NCBI GenBank assembly: GCA_026416065.1 | Contig: JAOAFW010000126.1 | Span: forward strand, 1-12,023 | Origin: Fimbriimonadales bacterium | GTDB taxonomy: Bacteria; Armatimonadota; Fimbriimonadia; Fimbriimonadales; GBS-DC | Direction: 5' to 3' | DNA: 12,023 nucleotides | In this document: positions 5,489 to 12,023 of the stretch, one piece after another | Numbering within the stretch: the first letter of the stretch is position 1 | Layout: each line of letters begins with the position of its first letter | Notes under the pieces: generated by a model | Seen by the model: the letters and a program-made list of their open reading frames with translations, nothing else | The model's database searches: none | Told to the model about the DNA's origin: nothing | Made by a program: the position numbers and the translations under genes

Positions 5489-7421
5489 CAGTGAGCAAAT
5501 CGACGCTCCATCGCTTGGTGAAAGACGACCATGTCAGCGCCACTTCGCGGTAGCCTATGCGATAGGCAATTGTTACGGTCTGATCGCGAAAATCATATTG
5601 GTTGTATGTTTGCCAAGTATACCCCAAACCGAGTCGCCAGAGGGCGCTGATTCGCCACGAAAAGTCCCCCACATAACTGACAGAGTTGGCGTCTAAGGCG
5701 CGGCTGAAGTAACCCGTGAGGTAATAGCGTTCGTTGCCACTCCAGCTGAGGCTCCCTGAAAGGCGATGCCTTCCTATCAGGCTCGCGCCCAGGGCGTCCT
5801 GGGCGTAGTCGTAGTTCAGGCTGAGCACGCCACCTGTTCCCAGCGCCTGGGTAATACCCAGCGTGCCGGTGAGGCTCCAGCCCTCGTTCGGCAGATTACC
5901 TACGAATCGCCCGACAGTCAATCCCCCCGTCAAGGTCGTTGCACGTCCCAGTGATTGAGGAACGAGGTTCCAGCGAGCGCGTACTCCGACGCCTTCGCGG
6001 TTTTGCGTACCCAGCACACTCTGGGTACGATTGCTGGTCAAGTTCAGCGAGAAGCTTTGACGCAGAGGCGTGCCCGCCACACGACGCGGGGTGGTTTCAA
6101 TGAACAGGTCGGAGCGAACGCTGGCGGCGCGGGCGCCTCGCCAGTGGGTGCTGCCTGCCAGTGTCAGCCCTGTAGAGTAGCCACGCGCCTGATGGGAAAC
6201 TTGCGCCGAGCCATACACGCTCTGATGAGCAGGCGAGTCGAGCCAGAGTGCAAGGCGCGTGCTGGGCGATAGCGGCTGCTGGTGACGCCAGTTCAACCCC
6301 CAATCGTCTCGTGCCAAGCTGGTCAGGCTGACCATGCCCGTCCCCAACCCCGCTCGATATTCATGCTCCAGATCCAGAAACATCCCACGCGCTGCCCCCA
6401 TCGTGCGTCCCCCAACCTGCGCTGTGCGCAGACGCAACGCGCCAATCTGGGTAGGAGTGAGCGTATAGTAATACGGCACATCAAGATAGACCTGCCCATT
6501 CTGCAGTCCCACCAGCGTATCACTCCCTACCCCGCCGCTCCAGAGGCTCTGAGAATACAAGGGCAGGCTCAGCGATTTGACCTCGCCCACGTAGAACTCG
6601 GCGCGATGGAACTGTATCCGCTCGCCCGGATAGAACCAGATCTGTGCCGCTTTGATAACCAGCTCGGACTCAGAAATATCGGCAAAATGGAACAGTTCGG
6701 GCGGTGCAACCGCATCGAAAGGCTCCACGACCCCGTAGCGCACTTTCACCATCTCCCAGCGGTTTTCGCGCTGCCTTAGCCCGAAACCTTGTGAGGAGCG
6801 CAGTTCGTAACTCAGTTCTGCAAACTCATTGTGTTCAGAACCGAATTTCAGCACGGCATTACGCGCTTTTACGCGCAGGCTATCCACTTCTATCTGCAGG
6901 TCGTCCGCCTCAATGCGCGTGAAGCCAAACCGCACACTGGCGCCACGTTCTTTGCCCGACGCAGCGATGACGCGCTGCTCGTTGGCATATGCCAAATAGT
7001 CCGCGCCCAGAACCTGCACGTAGTCGGTCGCGCTGCGGAGTTCCTCTTGTGTGGCAACAAAGACAACTTGCGTTTCGCCCACCACGCCAAGCCCGATGGC
7101 GGTCGCCGTGACGGTTGCCGTCCCGGGCAGCTGGCTGGCGATTAGCGTAGCACGCGCCGCGCCCCCCTCGGTAGCAACAATCGGCTCACGAAACGCACCA
7201 AGCGTAGTGTTGAACGCAATCTGCGTACCATCAGGCGCGGGTTTGCCCTGCGCCGTGCGCACCTCTGCCGTGACGAGAATTTGCGATGCGCCGTCGGCAA
7301 CCGCCGCTGCAGGATAGGCGGTCAGTCGGATAGCTCCGTTTGCCCAACAAGCACAGAGGCAGAGGAGCCACAGCCCCCCTGCCTCCCACCAACGCCTGTG
7401 CGCTGTAAGTCCGACACGCAT
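5478..7421 (-). CDS. Outer-membrane beta-barrel: Big_1-type Ig domain joined to an LptD/OstA-like body
   Basis: A 647-residue exported protein. The signal peptide has a basic n-region (His8-Arg9-Arg10), a hydrophobic core at about 15-27 and probable cleavage near Ala30. Residues about 31-123 resemble an intimin/invasin Big_1 Ig domain (AVADGASQILVTAEV, DGTQIAF, LPGTATVTATAIG). Residues about 130-290 are strand-rich and OstA-like. WFYPGERIQFHRAEFYVGEV (262-281) and VPYYYTLTPTQIGALRLR (315-332) fit the LptD lead-in to the barrel. From about 310 to the end are alternating, aromatic-girdled strands ending in Tyr647, as in outer-membrane barrels. LptD inserts lipopolysaccharide into the outer membrane; a specialised export barrel is also possible. 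ATG 7421 lies four bases after the CsgG-like stop with no ribosome site (coupled translation). An upstream in-frame start at 7607 would add 62 arginine-rich residues overlapping that gene and bury the signal peptide, so I rejected it. Confidence 0.75.
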   Translation of the reverse strand: MRVGLTAHRRWWEAGGLWLLCLCACWANGAIRLTAYPAAAVADGASQILVTAEVRTAQGKPAPDGTQIAFNTTLGAFREPIVATEGGAARATLIASQLPGTATVTATAIGLGVVGETQVVFVATQEELRSATDYVQVLGADYLAYANEQRVIAASGKERGASVRFGFTRIEADDLQIEVDSLRVKARNAVLKFGSEHNEFAELSYELRSSQGFGLRQRENRWEMVKVRYGVVEPFDAVAPPELFHFADISESELVIKAAQIWFYPGERIQFHRAEFYVGEVKSLSLPLYSQSLWSGGVGSDTLVGLQNGQVYLDVPYYYTLTPTQIGALRLRTAQVGGRTMGAARGMFLDLEHEYRAGLGTGMVSLTSLARDDWGLNWRHQQPLSPSTRLALWLDSPAHQSVYGSAQVSHQARGYSTGLTLAGSTHWRGARAASVRSDLFIETTPRRVAGTPLRQSFSLNLTSNRTQSVLGTQNREGVGVRARWNLVPQSLGRATTLTGGLTVGRFVGNLPNEGWSLTGTLGITQALGTGGVLSLNYDYAQDALGASLIGRHRLSGSLSWSGNERYYLTGYFSRALDANSVSYVGDFSWRISALWRLGLGYTWQTYNQYDFRDQTVTIAYRIGYREVALTWSSFTKRWSVDLLTAFY

Positions 7422-7425
7422 TCGT

Positions 7426-8121
7426 TTAGAACTGGGCGCCGCCGAGAACCGCACCCAGCACCAAGATAAACAACGAAACCGCAGCGCGCTCGCGCTTGCG
7501 ATCTGGCTGTTTTTTCTCCTCAATCTTGGTCGGCTGTTCGGTGGGCGGCGCAAGGCGTGTGCGTACCGCTGCACCGATTTTCTCGGCGGCTTGCGACACA
7601 GCCGCAATTCGCGCGATATTCGGATCGGTCTGGTCAGAGCCTAATCGTCCACGCCCCGTCTCTGCAACGGAAATCAGCACCTCACCTGATTGCACATCAA
7701 TCAGGTCGCCACTGATAGTCACAACCGCCTCGCGCGTGGTCGGATTGTAGCTGAACTCTTCGATGCGCCCAGCGAAAGCGAGATTGACGCCCAGTAGCGC
7801 CCCCACCCGCGCGGCACGCCATGAGCCGTCCGCTTCACGCTCGTTGAAGGGCGGGGTCAGACGATCGCGGCGAACGCGGTTCTCCTCGATAGCACGACGA
7901 ACGGACGGACTGGTCTCGCGAAAACGCAGCACATACAGGTTAGGTATTTGTTTTAGCTGGGCATAGAGAGCGTTCAGTGTTTCCGCATCCACATTAAAAT
8001 CTTCTGCAGGCTGCACAGCCGCGCCCTGCCCGAACGGGAACAATACCAGTTCGCGCGTGTCCTCCGCAGCAAAGCCCGCTATTGCCAGCATAACGAGAGC
8101 GAGTGTCCAGATACTTTTCAC
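7426..8121 (-). CDS. Secreted CsgG-like protein with C-terminal hydrophobic segment
   Basis: A 231-residue exported protein. A signal peptide covers residues 1-19 (hydrophobic 5-18, cleavage near Ala18/Ala19); there is no lipobox cysteine, unlike E. coli CsgG. The middle resembles the CsgG/periplasmic nucleotide-fold family: LVLFPFGQG (25-33), ALLGVNLAFAGRIEEF (108-123), ISGDLIDVQSGEVLISV (136-152), then the helix ARIAAVSQAAEKIGAAVRTRL (170-190). CsgG proteins form outer-membrane secretion channels or related envelope assemblies; this role is only inferred. A charged Pro/Lys/Glu/Arg linker (191-212) leads to a 17-residue hydrophobic end (213-229) and a terminal Phe. GTG 8121 was chosen because AGGAGGAGGT lies four bases upstream. 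The frame is open to 8295, but that extension overlaps the previous gene. It is the third gene of the envelope cluster. Confidence 0.7.
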   Translation of the reverse strand: MKSIWTLALVMLAIAGFAAEDTRELVLFPFGQGAAVQPAEDFNVDAETLNALYAQLKQIPNLYVLRFRETSPSVRRAIEENRVRRDRLTPPFNEREADGSWRAARVGALLGVNLAFAGRIEEFSYNPTTREAVVTISGDLIDVQSGEVLISVAETGRGRLGSDQTDPNIARIAAVSQAAEKIGAAVRTRLAPPTEQPTKIEEKKQPDRKRERAAVSLFILVLGAVLGGAQF

Positions 8122-8125
8122 CTTT

Positions 8126-8135
8126 ACCTCCTCCT
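8126..8135 (-). promoter_or_regulatory. Ribosome binding site deciding a GTG start
   Basis: AGGAGGAGGT on minus, four bases before GTG 8121. It is an extended site that supports the non-ATG start of the CsgG-like gene. Confidence 0.8.
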
Positions 8136-8138
8136 GAT

Positions 8139-8163
8139 GGGCTGGAGCACGAAGCTCCAGCCC
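8139..8163 (-). other. Intercistronic hairpin before the CsgG-like gene
   Basis: On minus, GGGCTGGAGC-TTCGT-GCTCCAGCCC is a perfect 10-base stem with a UUCG-like loop. It lies between the stop of the 897-residue surface protein gene (8172) and the ribosome site of the CsgG-like gene (8126-8135), only three bases from the latter. There is no T-run, so it is more likely a partial attenuator, an mRNA-stability element or a translational control structure than a full terminator. Confidence 0.6.
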
Positions 8164-8171
8164 GACACTAT

Positions 8172-10865
8172 TTAGCGCGTCAGCACCAGCGGGCGCGCCA
8201 TACGCGCGACCTGACCGTCTTCGGAACGTGCCTCTACCTGCACCTGATAGGTTCCGGGTGGCACAGCGCGTCCCTGATCGTCGCGCAGGTTCCACGAGAG
8301 CGTGTTCACCCCGCGTGTGGCTGCGCGCCCACGATGCAGGTTCGCGATGGTTCGCCCATCCGAGCTCAGAATTTGGACGCTGGTCTGTGCGTTATCGGCG
8401 AGCACGTACGAGACGGAGACACTGCTGGCTCCCCGTCCGGCACTGCCAACGTTCACGCTGGTAATCAGCGCACCGGCGCGCGCAGCACGCTCCGCCACAA
8501 TCTGCAGGCGAGTGCGCCCGGTCGAGACGAACCGATACTCAGGCGTGGTGCGCAGGTCAACGGCGCGTCCCGTGTTCATATCGGTCAAGCGCAGTCGGTA
8601 GCCCTGCGGTACCGTGTTCAAGTTCGGGAAAGTCAAGGTGACTTCCTCGCCTGGTGTGGCTTCCACCAGCAGGTCGTATTGTTGTCGGTTCGCCAAGGGG
8701 CGTATCTCCTGCATCAGGGGCGCGCCCGTACCCGACTTCAGGATGGTCAAGTTCACAGCGCGCTCAGGCAGCGGCGTAGGTGGCTCTTCAACGTCGCCTG
8801 CGCTGCGCCCACTGCTCATCCCAATAAAGTTCTGCGTGTCGACGCCGCGGCTGGTGCGGGCGACAATCTGCAGTCGCCAATCGTTAGGGCGATTGAGCGA
8901 GTCGGTTGCAGAGCGGGTGATGATACCACCAAAGCCAGTGCCCGGCAGGAACACCGGCGGGTAGACAAACTCCACATCCTCGCTGACTTTGATCCAGTAG
9001 CCACGATGGGGCAGCAGTGGCGTGTTCGGGTCAGAGGTGAACTTGTACTCGTTCGTGAACTCATCCCAGTAATACAGCACGCCGCGAATCACACCGCGTT
9101 GCGCCGCCTCGAAGAAACTTAGGCTGGTAGAGGGGTCGCTGGAGCCAACAATGACCACCTGCCCCAGCACCAGCGGATAGGGGAACGGATTGCCAATCTG
9201 GTTCCATCCTTTTTTCAAAGGCAGCGGTACACTGGTATCGAACACACTCGCCGGAAACTCAAGGTTGTTCGCATCATACTGGGCGGTAATTGCGCTCCCT
9301 GGCAGATAGAGCCAGAAGCCCTGACCGGGTTGAATTGTCTCGATGGTTTCATACAGCTCTCGTTCTGGGTTCCATCGTTTCGCCTGGTAGGCGACTGGAA
9401 GATTGAGGATTTCTTGCAGTGACCCCTTCGGCGTAAACGGTATCGAGACAATCTGGAAGCCCGACTCCATCTTGCGATTGGCGGTCGCCGAGATTAAGAT
9501 GGTACGCGCCACCGATTTCGTGGGGGCAGGCGGTGCCTGTACAGAAACACGGAAGGTGACAAAACCGACCGTGGTGGGATTGGCAATTACTGTCCACCTT
9601 TGCGAGGCAGTCTGCCCTGGTGCAAGACGCGCAATGGTTCGGGTCCGACTTTGCCCCGGCGCGAGCGATACACCCGACGGCAGGGAGAGGTCTACCGCGA
9701 TATTCGTCAGGTCGATCTCGCGTCCGACCACGAAGTACTGGTTGGTCACGTTCGCAACGATTTCAAACTGCCCATTCTGAGCCAGTTGCGAGAGGTCTTC
9801 TTGGTTTGGCTCTACGACGGGCAGTGCTTCCACGCCCAGCGCGATGGGCGGTTGCACGTCCAGATCGACAGGGGTCAGCGTCACGTAGAACACGTATTCG
9901 CGTTCCTGTCCGGGAGCGAAATTGCGCGCGTTCACGAACATGTTAATCGCGACATCGTTAATCCGGGAGTCGGGGAACAGCGTAGGTTCCCAGGTGGTTG
10001 TCCCCTGAATGAAGAACCACTTTCCAATCACGAGACGATCGATGGGGGTCTGGTCTTCAAAGCCCCGGACAGGTCGCAACAAATAGCGTGAGGAGCCGCC
10101 CAGATTACCGCGTCCCAAGTAAAACTCGATAGCGTTGGGGATTTGCACCCCGCGCAGGTCCGTATCGATGCGGATAGGACGCTGCCCCTGGACATAGACG
10201 TAAGGGGGACGGGATGCGCCATTACGGTCGAATCCCGCTTCGACGCCGACTTCAGGATCCGAAGCGAATCGCAGTGCGAGCGAAGCAGGCGTCGTACCAT
10301 TGTTGCGGACACGGAGGCTAATCCGCGCAGCCGACTGGATGAGGTCGATGCGCATGTCGGTATCCCAGCCTTCTACGTTCCAGATACGGCGGACATAGTA
10401 GCCACTGGCGCCGCGCCACGCTTGCTCAAAAGTGACAGTGGGACCACCCTCGCGTCCCCAGACAAAGGTCTGGGTCTGTCCTTCGCGCGTCGCCTGCATC
10501 GTGATGTAGATCCCTCCCGGATAAACGCCCCAGGGATAACCTGAGGTCAAGGCGATGCCTCGATCCCCCAGCAGTGTATTACCGGCGGAGGTGCCCAGCT
10601 GGATGCTTCCCTCGGCAGGGCGCGTAGTGCATTCCGCGTTCTCGATAGGGAAACAGCCAGTGAGCCAGGTGACGGTACCGCCAAGTCCCAGGGTTGCTCC
10701 CAGAACTCCGTTATCCACCTGGAGAGCGGAGTAGTCATCGCTGACGGGGTTGTCGTTGTTCGGGCAACCACACGGCTGACCCGGCCCAGGCTGGTATGAG
10801 CCTTGCGCAACCAGCGACGCGGTCAATAGTCCACTGCCTAATAGTGTCAAAATCCATCTCTTCAT
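8172..10865 (-). CDS. Large secreted surface protein with C-terminal FlgD-type Ig domain
   Basis: An 897-residue exported protein of unknown function. Signal peptide: MKR, then a hydrophobic core at 4-19, probable cleavage after Ala20. A short Pro/Cys segment follows (CGC at 32-34). Residues about 45-335 are beta-rich and unrecognised. About 365-460 is a CARDB-like Ig module (LAPGQSRTRTI, LAPGQTASQRWTV). About 466-640 holds a module with GQGFWLYLPG (514-523) and GWNQIGNPFPYP (553-564). About 815-880 is a FlgD-type Ig domain (VQILSSDGRTIANL, then GVNTLSWNLRDDQG and PPGTYQVQVEA). The last residues are ARPLVLTR. The FlgD-type end occurs in many cell-surface proteins and resembles C-terminal sorting domains. 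ATG 10865 follows AAGGAGG by ten bases; the frame is open 33 bases further. The C-terminal half is paralogous to the gene upstream, 22 bases away, so the two are probably co-transcribed. Confidence 0.85.
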   Translation of the reverse strand: MKRWILTLLGSGLLTASLVAQGSYQPGPGQPCGCPNNDNPVSDDYSALQVDNGVLGATLGLGGTVTWLTGCFPIENAECTTRPAEGSIQLGTSAGNTLLGDRGIALTSGYPWGVYPGGIYITMQATREGQTQTFVWGREGGPTVTFEQAWRGASGYYVRRIWNVEGWDTDMRIDLIQSAARISLRVRNNGTTPASLALRFASDPEVGVEAGFDRNGASRPPYVYVQGQRPIRIDTDLRGVQIPNAIEFYLGRGNLGGSSRYLLRPVRGFEDQTPIDRLVIGKWFFIQGTTTWEPTLFPDSRINDVAINMFVNARNFAPGQEREYVFYVTLTPVDLDVQPPIALGVEALPVVEPNQEDLSQLAQNGQFEIVANVTNQYFVVGREIDLTNIAVDLSLPSGVSLAPGQSRTRTIARLAPGQTASQRWTVIANPTTVGFVTFRVSVQAPPAPTKSVARTILISATANRKMESGFQIVSIPFTPKGSLQEILNLPVAYQAKRWNPERELYETIETIQPGQGFWLYLPGSAITAQYDANNLEFPASVFDTSVPLPLKKGWNQIGNPFPYPLVLGQVVIVGSSDPSTSLSFFEAAQRGVIRGVLYYWDEFTNEYKFTSDPNTPLLPHRGYWIKVSEDVEFVYPPVFLPGTGFGGIITRSATDSLNRPNDWRLQIVARTSRGVDTQNFIGMSSGRSAGDVEEPPTPLPERAVNLTILKSGTGAPLMQEIRPLANRQQYDLLVEATPGEEVTLTFPNLNTVPQGYRLRLTDMNTGRAVDLRTTPEYRFVSTGRTRLQIVAERAARAGALITSVNVGSAGRGASSVSVSYVLADNAQTSVQILSSDGRTIANLHRGRAATRGVNTLSWNLRDDQGRAVPPGTYQVQVEARSEDGQVARMARPLVLTR

Positions 10866-10875
10866 AATACGTTCG

Positions 10876-10882
10876 CCTCCTT
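10876..10882 (-). promoter_or_regulatory. Ribosome binding site of the 897-residue surface protein gene
   Basis: AAGGAGG on minus, ten bases before ATG 10865. The spacing is somewhat long, but the peptide after this ATG is a clean signal sequence, so this start is preferred over the upstream in-frame one at 10898, which would overlap the previous gene. Confidence 0.65.
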
Positions 10883-10887
10883 CCCGC

Positions 10888-12023
10888 TTAGCGGACAACG
10901 ACTAACGGACGCACCACACGGGCTGCCTCGCCCTCTTCGCCAGTAGCGACAATCTGCAACTGGTATGTGCCCGGCGGAACAGCGACCCCTGTGTCGGTTC
11001 GTCCATTCCATGTCGCGGTACTGACGCCCGCGGAGCGAGTACCGTTCTGTAGACGCGCAATCGTCTTGCCAGTTGCGTCCTGCACTATCACTTGCACCGT
11101 TGCGTCGCCACTGAGTGCATATTGTACGGAGTATTGATTCCCGCGCGTTTGCGTTACGGCGACGCTGGTGATTTGCAAGCGGCTGGCGCGCGCCGGTTGC
11201 GCCTCGATGGTGAACCGGCGTCGGCTTTGGGCGTCGGTACGGAACCGATAGGAGCTGTGCTGCAGCATCGAGATGCGCTCACCAGTGGTTTGGTCTATCA
11301 GGGTGAGGCGCATGCTTTTCGGTGTGGGCAGCTCCTGCGTCCACTGCAGGGTCACTTCCGCTTCAGGCTGGTCACTTGTGACCTCGATTTCCCAGCGTTG
11401 GGCGCGTTTTGCGTTGCGTCGCAGGTCTTGCGCCAGTGCGCTGCGAGTGCGCTGGTCTAAAATATGGACGGCGAGATACGACTTGAAGACGGGTGGCTTC
11501 TCCACGTCTTCGCGTCCCAGTTCGTCACTGGCGTTCGAGGCGGTTCCAATCAGGTTGTTCGCATCCTCACGGTCGCCGCTTCGGGCAATCAGGCGTATTA
11601 GCCAGCCGTCAGACTGAGTCGCCTCGACGCGCGACGACTGGTCGGCACGCCCCCGCACAGTACCCACAGGCGGCACGACGAGCGTACATGGCTTGAGGGC
11701 TTTCACCCAGTGCGCCTGCCAGGCAATCAGCTCGCCCAGCGGGGCGGTGCGCCATGTGTATTCGCCTGTCAGCGGGATATAGCGATAGATTTGCAACCGG
11801 ATATAGTCGCGGTCGGCGGCTTCTTGCAGGCTGATGCGCTGAGCCTGACCCCCTGCGCCCAGAATCTCCACCTCACATGCCGCCCACGGCACATTGAAGG
11901 GGAACGGATTCCCGATCATGTTCCAGCCTTCCTGAAGCGGTACGAGGTAAGCAGTGTCGGTGTCAATCTGCTCATTGCCCAAGATAAACGCGGGGGAGTT
12001 GGCTCGCAGGAAGTACCCTACCC
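10888..12023 (-). CDS. FlgD-domain surface protein, N-terminus beyond window edge
   Basis: Partial gene: the last 377 residues are visible and the frame is open to the window edge, so the TTG at 11982 is not its start. It aligns along its visible length with the C-terminal half of the next gene's product. Shared blocks include GYFL near the edge, GWNMIGNPFPF, SLQEAADRDYIR against SFFEAAQRGVIR, a VVPPV block, LIARSGDREDANNLIG against IVARTSRGVDTQNFIG, YRFRTDAQSRRRFTIEAQ, and the final FlgD-type Ig domain (VIVQDATGKTIARL, STATWNGRTDTG, PPGTYQLQIVA). It ends in VRPLVVVR, matching RPLVLTR of its neighbour. It is probably secreted and surface-associated, though the signal peptide cannot be seen. 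Function is unknown. First visible gene of the envelope cluster; its promoter lies outside. Confidence 0.85.
   Translation of the reverse strand, partial: VGYFLRANSPAFILGNEQIDTDTAYLVPLQEGWNMIGNPFPFNVPWAACEVEILGAGGQAQRISLQEAADRDYIRLQIYRYIPLTGEYTWRTAPLGELIAWQAHWVKALKPCTLVVPPVGTVRGRADQSSRVEATQSDGWLIRLIARSGDREDANNLIGTASNASDELGREDVEKPPVFKSYLAVHILDQRTRSALAQDLRRNAKRAQRWEIEVTSDQPEAEVTLQWTQELPTPKSMRLTLIDQTTGERISMLQHSSYRFRTDAQSRRRFTIEAQPARASRLQITSVAVTQTRGNQYSVQYALSGDATVQVIVQDATGKTIARLQNGTRSAGVSTATWNGRTDTGVAVPPGTYQLQIVATGEEGEAARVVRPLVVVR

Noticed and set aside
6282..6779. Open frame on plus opposite the barrel gene
   Set aside because: No ribosome site and no domain; the opposite strand encodes the continuous LptD-like region.
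7422..7607. N-terminal extension of the barrel gene
   Set aside because: It would overlap the CsgG-like gene by about 180 bases, encodes an Arg/Ser-rich peptide and buries a good signal peptide.
8122..8295. N-terminal extension of the CsgG-like gene
   Set aside because: It overlaps the end of the surface protein gene, spans the hairpin and has no ribosome site, whereas GTG 8121 has an ideal site and begins a signal peptide.
8103..9122. Long open frame on plus, antisense to the surface protein gene and running into the CsgG-like gene
   Set aside because: It is rich in Arg, His and Gln, has no ribosome site or recognisable fold, and crosses the hairpin and two well-supported genes on the other strand. 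GC-rich codon bias explains it.
9600..10091. Open frame on plus opposite the large surface protein gene
   Set aside because: Peptide without recognisable features, inside a long and well-supported minus-strand gene.
10888..11982. TTG at 11982 as start of the first surface protein gene
   Set aside because: The frame continues to the window edge, and the extra residues align with the paralogue, so the gene is simply cut by the window.

Overview
The window most resembles a diderm, probably thermophilic bacterium of the Armatimonadota/Fimbriimonadales kind. That placement is inference. It rests on moderately high GC, strong AGGAGG ribosome sites, an apparently leaderless promoter, large secreted proteins ending in FlgD-type Ig domains, a split NAD synthetase and a pyruvoyl arginine decarboxylase. 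An LptD-like barrel gene implies an outer membrane. No mobile element, CRISPR array, tRNA or rRNA was seen.

Layout. (1) 1-1665, minus strand: the 5' part of a lipoprotein gene, preceded by a dTDP-glucose 4,6-dehydratase gene (rfbB, sugar nucleotides for surface glycans). (2) 1666-1847: a divergent control region with two inverted repeats and a TATAAT box 10 bases before the thiS start codon. (3) 1848-4943, plus strand: a compact cofactor operon, thiS-thiO-nadE-nitrilase, with gaps of 2-4 bases. ThiS and ThiO serve thiazole (thiamine) synthesis. NadE and the nitrilase-fold protein look like the two halves of a glutamine-dependent NAD+ synthetase carried on separate genes. (4) 4946-12023, minus strand: five co-directional genes forming a probable envelope operon. 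In transcription order they are a FlgD-domain surface protein (its N-terminal part lies beyond the window), a second 897-residue surface protein whose C-terminal half is paralogous to the first, a CsgG-like secreted protein, an outer-membrane barrel protein with a Big_1-type Ig domain joined to an LptD/OstA-like body, and a pyruvoyl-dependent arginine decarboxylase.

The two operons converge with stop codons only 2 bases apart and no terminator between them. The least ordinary part is the envelope cluster (5478-12023): two paralogous secreted proteins with matching C-terminal tails lie beside a CsgG-like protein and an LptD-like barrel. It could be a cell-surface assembly or export locus, but no step of that has been shown. 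Several reading frames are open well upstream of the likely start; the starts given here were chosen from ribosome sites and family N-termini.
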